Positions 61,383-64,000 of a DNA stretch of 64,000 nucleotides are shown here, piece by piece. Positions within the stretch are counted from its first letter, which is position 1. Each line of letters opens with the position of its first letter. Origin of the DNA: Cokeromyces recurvatus (Eukaryota > Mucoromycota > Mucoromycetes > Mucorales > Mucoraceae). Position numbers and translations under genes: made by a program. The DNA is taken from NCBI RefSeq assembly GCF_025118155.1, contig NW_026251403.1, forward strand, positions 1 through 64,000. Reading direction: 5' to 3'. Below the pieces are notes generated by a model. The model was not told where the DNA came from. It worked only from the letters and a program-made list of their open reading frames with translations, and did no database searches.

Positions 61383-62626
61383 CTAAAAATTGATAAAGTC
61401 TGGAGTGAAATCAACCTCAAAATTAGCAAGATGGAGCCAGTCCGCTTGAGGTGAAGAAGGAATATCAGCAGAGAAATCATCCAGAAATGAAGAAGAAGAG
61501 GGATTATTATCTGAAAATAATAAGGAAGGAGTGTCATCATGAGAACTATTCAAGTCCACAGAAAATTCATTGACCCAGGAAGGGTCCTCTTCAGCTAAAG
61601 ATTGGTTATTGTTGTCATTATCAAGTAGTGGTTCTTGTACTGCAGAAAGAGAATCAAGTGTCATCATAAATCCATCTTTACTATTATCTAAAAGATCATC
61701 AGAAAATAAATTAATAAAATCGAATTGTTCTTGAATTGTAGATTCCTCTGATTCATTCCTCGATTGAAGAATGTCCCTCTCTTGATATAAAGAATGGCCA
61801 TCATCTGTCTCTTGCTGTTGCTTCACTTCTTCAATTTGTTTATTTATTTCAGATGTACATGTAGTGTCAAGTAAAGGACTTGTATCACATCTTGGACAAC
61901 AATAACTTTCTTCATTTGTAACGTCACCAGAACATTTTGAATGAAGCCAGGTATGACATTGTGTGCATTCGATCATCGTTCCTTTGTTCTCAGTAGGATA
62001 AGAACAAATACAACGAATAATCGTCTTTGATGCTGTTTCATTATATTTTTGATATTTACATTTTTCTTTATGATAGGTGAGACCATTTCTAGTTTTATAG
62101 ACTTTATGGCAGGGCTCACATACATATCTTTTATTAAGCGTAGTTTCATAAGCTGTCTTCACTCTCTTCATCCTTGCTTGTTCATCTTGTCGGTTCTGGG
62201 GTCTTTTACGACTCAGATTAGGGAGTGGTGGCTTTTTAGGTGATGCATGAGGAGAAGATAAGGGCTCATGTGGATCAATTCGACGACTAAGCAACTTTAA
62301 TTCTTGTGAGGACATGTGTGTATGAGTAGGAGGAGCTGATATAGCTGAAATCGTTTTACCTCCCATCGTAGGTCTCTCTGTTGTAGCCTCAGTTTTGTCA
62401 TTATATTTATTGGTTGTAAATGTCTGTCGGACAACTTTAATTGCTTTATTCATTGGTGGATGGACAGTTGTCGTCGTAGGCTGATCATAAGGAGAAGCAA
62501 TAAAGACATGACCATTCCAATTTTCTTTTGTTGTTACAAGTCCTTTAGGATCAGGTTGAATTGTTTTAAATCTACGAATAGGTTTTTCAACTAGACTTGT
62601 TGATGTCTGTAATTCAGTTTTATTAT
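61383..62626 (-). CDS. C2H2-like zinc finger plus PHD finger protein (5' end unresolved)
   Basis: A single open exon of about 414 codons runs from an AG acceptor at 62627 to a stop at 61383; the upstream exon with the ATG was not identified, so the N-terminus is partial. Order: disordered Thr/Pro/Lys-rich region, a C2H2-type motif (CEPCHKVYKTRNGLTYHKEKC), then a PHD finger (CICSYPTENKGTMIECTQC, WLHSKCSG, YCCPRC) with the C4HC3 spacing, then an acidic, Ser/Asp/Leu-rich tail that looks like an activation region (LFSDNNPSSSSFLDDFSADI). PHD fingers read histone H3 tails; a chromatin or transcription role is inferred. I do not recognise a named orthologue. Confidence 0.72.
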
Positions 62627-62890
62627 CTATGGGCAAAAACAGTTTTGAAGTTCTTTATTTAGAGGAGGAGAAGAAAACCAAATAAAAAAAAAGAGAGTTA
62701 TTAAAAGAGGAATTGATAATGTATGTAAGATAACTAGAATGGCATTTACTTTTGTATATTTCTATTATTTCCTTTTGTTCTCATTCTTATTCTTTCTTTT
62801 CTTTATTCATGAAAAAATAAAGAAAGAAAGAAAGAAAGAAAGAAAAAAAAAAAGAGGAAGGTCTTCAAAGAAGAATTCCCTTTTAAATTT

Positions 62891-62924
<34 letters not shown>

Positions 62925-63441
62925 AGTCGTTTTGTTGACTGCTAACAAAAGACTAATATGTAACTTGGTCCTTGTTAAAGAAATACGTGTATATAAAAAG
63001 AAAAAGAGGTCGTTTAGATACATACATAAATGATTTATCATGTAACTAAAATATTATATTGCTATCAAACACAACAAATAGACTTAAAACATATACAATC
63101 ATATTATATAATACATTGTTTATAAATAAAGTGATATCTATGACATGTTGATATCTGATCAAATATATTTATCGATAAAGTTGCATTACATACATACATG
63201 CATGCGTATCATTTATGAACAAACTCTGTTGATAAATTTGAAAAATTATAATATATACACATATGCATATACATAAACATTTGTATATGACTCCAATGAG
63301 CACAAGATGTTTTTTTTAAATACATCATATCTGCTCGGGTGGGATCGATTAATTGAATATATGAACGAAATAACCTCTTTAGGAGCAATAAGGGGGAAAA
63401 AAAAAAGGAGGAGAGTAAATGGGTCAAAGTAAAGAATCATA
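62627..63441. other. Region upstream of the PHD gene exon
   Basis: Should contain the missing first exon(s) or leader of the PHD gene. GAAA repeats (62817-62843) and a poly-A run (about 62899-62922) are present. No convincing start exon or separate gene seen. Confidence 0.4.
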
Positions 63442-63795
63442 CTAATTGTAAGAGAGGAAATGTGAACTAATATAAGAGTTGTTGACCAGGTGAGGGCGTA
63501 AAGGGGAGGGAAGCAATTGGCTTATTATGTTGAAGCTGGTCAAGTTTTTGGAGGACCATTGTATTTTCCAAAGGGATGATAGTTTGTACAGAGCGAGGCT
63601 TCTTACTGGGAAGTTGATTTTAAAAGGAAGGAGAGGGGAAGAAGTTAGCTCTAGATCCAGGCACCTTGCAATCGATGGTGCATTTGTAAGCATATTATGG
63701 TATGTTGCCTGGTAAGACACACTGGGATGTATGCGTAGAACAATTAAATGGAGTAACCAGTTCGGAAGCCAACGCAATGTATCGGCTGCGTTCAA
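63442..63795 (-). CDS. Uncertain open frame, possibly spurious or repeat-derived
   Basis: Minus-strand open frame of 117 codons beginning at a TTG (no ATG), and an overlapping plus-strand frame at 63527-63715 (62 codons), lie in a locally more GC-rich patch. Both read as plausible protein, neither has a recognised domain, start context or splice-consistent extension. The patch may be a repeat or part of a gene continuing past the window. Strand is not certain. Confidence 0.2.
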   Translation of the reverse strand: MNAADTLRWLPNWLLHLIVLRIHPSVSYQATYHNMLTNAPSIARCLDLELTSSPLLPFKINFPVRSLALYKLSSLWKIQWSSKNLTSFNIISQLLPSPLRPHLVNNSYISSHFLSYN

Positions 63796-64000
63796 TAAAT
63801 GACATTGGTAATCATAGGATTGAATATATATTGATATAGTAGACTTGCAAAGAGGAAAAAGTGTACATTTGTTTGTGGGGAGGCAGTTTTATACTTATTT
63901 GAATTATCTTATAAAAATTGTCATTGGAAATGTCTAAATATTTATAATTTAATCATTGGTTAATAATGGAGTAATGATAAGAAAGTTGAGTGTAGCAAAA

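Noticed and set aside
1..64000. CRISPR arrays, tRNA or rRNA genes
   Set aside because: Read for spaced direct repeats and for GGTTCRANNCC-type tRNA arms; none found. All short tandem repeats are microsatellites.

Overview
This is a nuclear fungal contig. It is very AT-rich, with many poly-A/poly-T tracts of 20-60 nt, and nearly every gene is split by short introns (mostly 50-110 nt, GTRNGT...YAG). The gene content points to Mucoromycota, most likely Mucorales: a nicastrin, MED23, a white-collar-2-like GATA/PAS regulator, and the 3' tails of a LINE-like retrotransposon whose protein end resembles elements I know from this group. No CRISPR array, rRNA or tRNA gene was recognised. I assembled exons by hand. 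Each multi-exon model given as complete keeps frame across its junctions and ends in a stop; the exceptions (ELG1, PHD protein) are flagged.

Layout. 1-0.44 kb: LINE tail ending just upstream of the mitoribosomal gene mL54 (+). 1.3-5.3 kb: SLA1 actin/endocytosis scaffold (-). 6.9-7.6 kb: Nudix diphosphoinositol-polyphosphate phosphatase (+). 10.3-11.4 kb: GCIP/cyclin-D1-binding family (+). 11.5-15.1 kb: LIM-RhoGAP LRG1 (-). 15.4-18.1 kb: ELG1/ATAD5 clamp unloader (-). 18.4-19.7 kb: unidentified coiled-coil protein (-). 20.1-21.2 kb: CENP-L/Fta1 (-). 21.8-22.8 kb: GID8 (+). 23.0-24.5 kb: WC-2-like factor (+). 24.5-29.8 kb: gene-poor block with a second LINE tail. 29.8-31.1 kb: HIS6 (-). 31.3-31.9 kb: FHIT (+). 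32.0-33.2 kb: NSE3/MAGE (-). 33.3-39.4 kb: MED23 (-). 40.0-41.3 kb: two decayed coding relics (-). 41.4-44.0 kb: nicastrin (+). 44.3-45.9 kb: microcephalin-type BRCT protein (-). 46.8-47.5 kb: TCTP (-). 48.0-50.1 kb: TM9/EMP70 protein (+). 51.0-52.4 kb: bHLH factor (-). 55.3-60.1 kb: SWR1 (-). 61.4-62.6 kb: C2H2-like/PHD protein (-).

How the genes relate. They do not form a pathway cluster; this is ordinary euchromatin with divergent pairs (HIS6/FHIT, CENP-L/GID8, TCTP/TM9) and tightly convergent pairs (FHIT/NSE3, 20 bp apart). A high share act on chromosomes or transcription (ELG1, CENP-L, NSE3, MED23, BRCT protein, SWR1, PHD protein), which may be chance.

The most notable signals are a 5-nt micro-exon needed to rebuild the conserved FHIT core, a tandem duplication of an exon-coded module in MED23, nicastrin in a fungus, a frame-preserved coding relic with seven in-frame stops, and a one-base frame break in ELG1 at a homopolymer. 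I found no convincing wholly novel multi-gene system.
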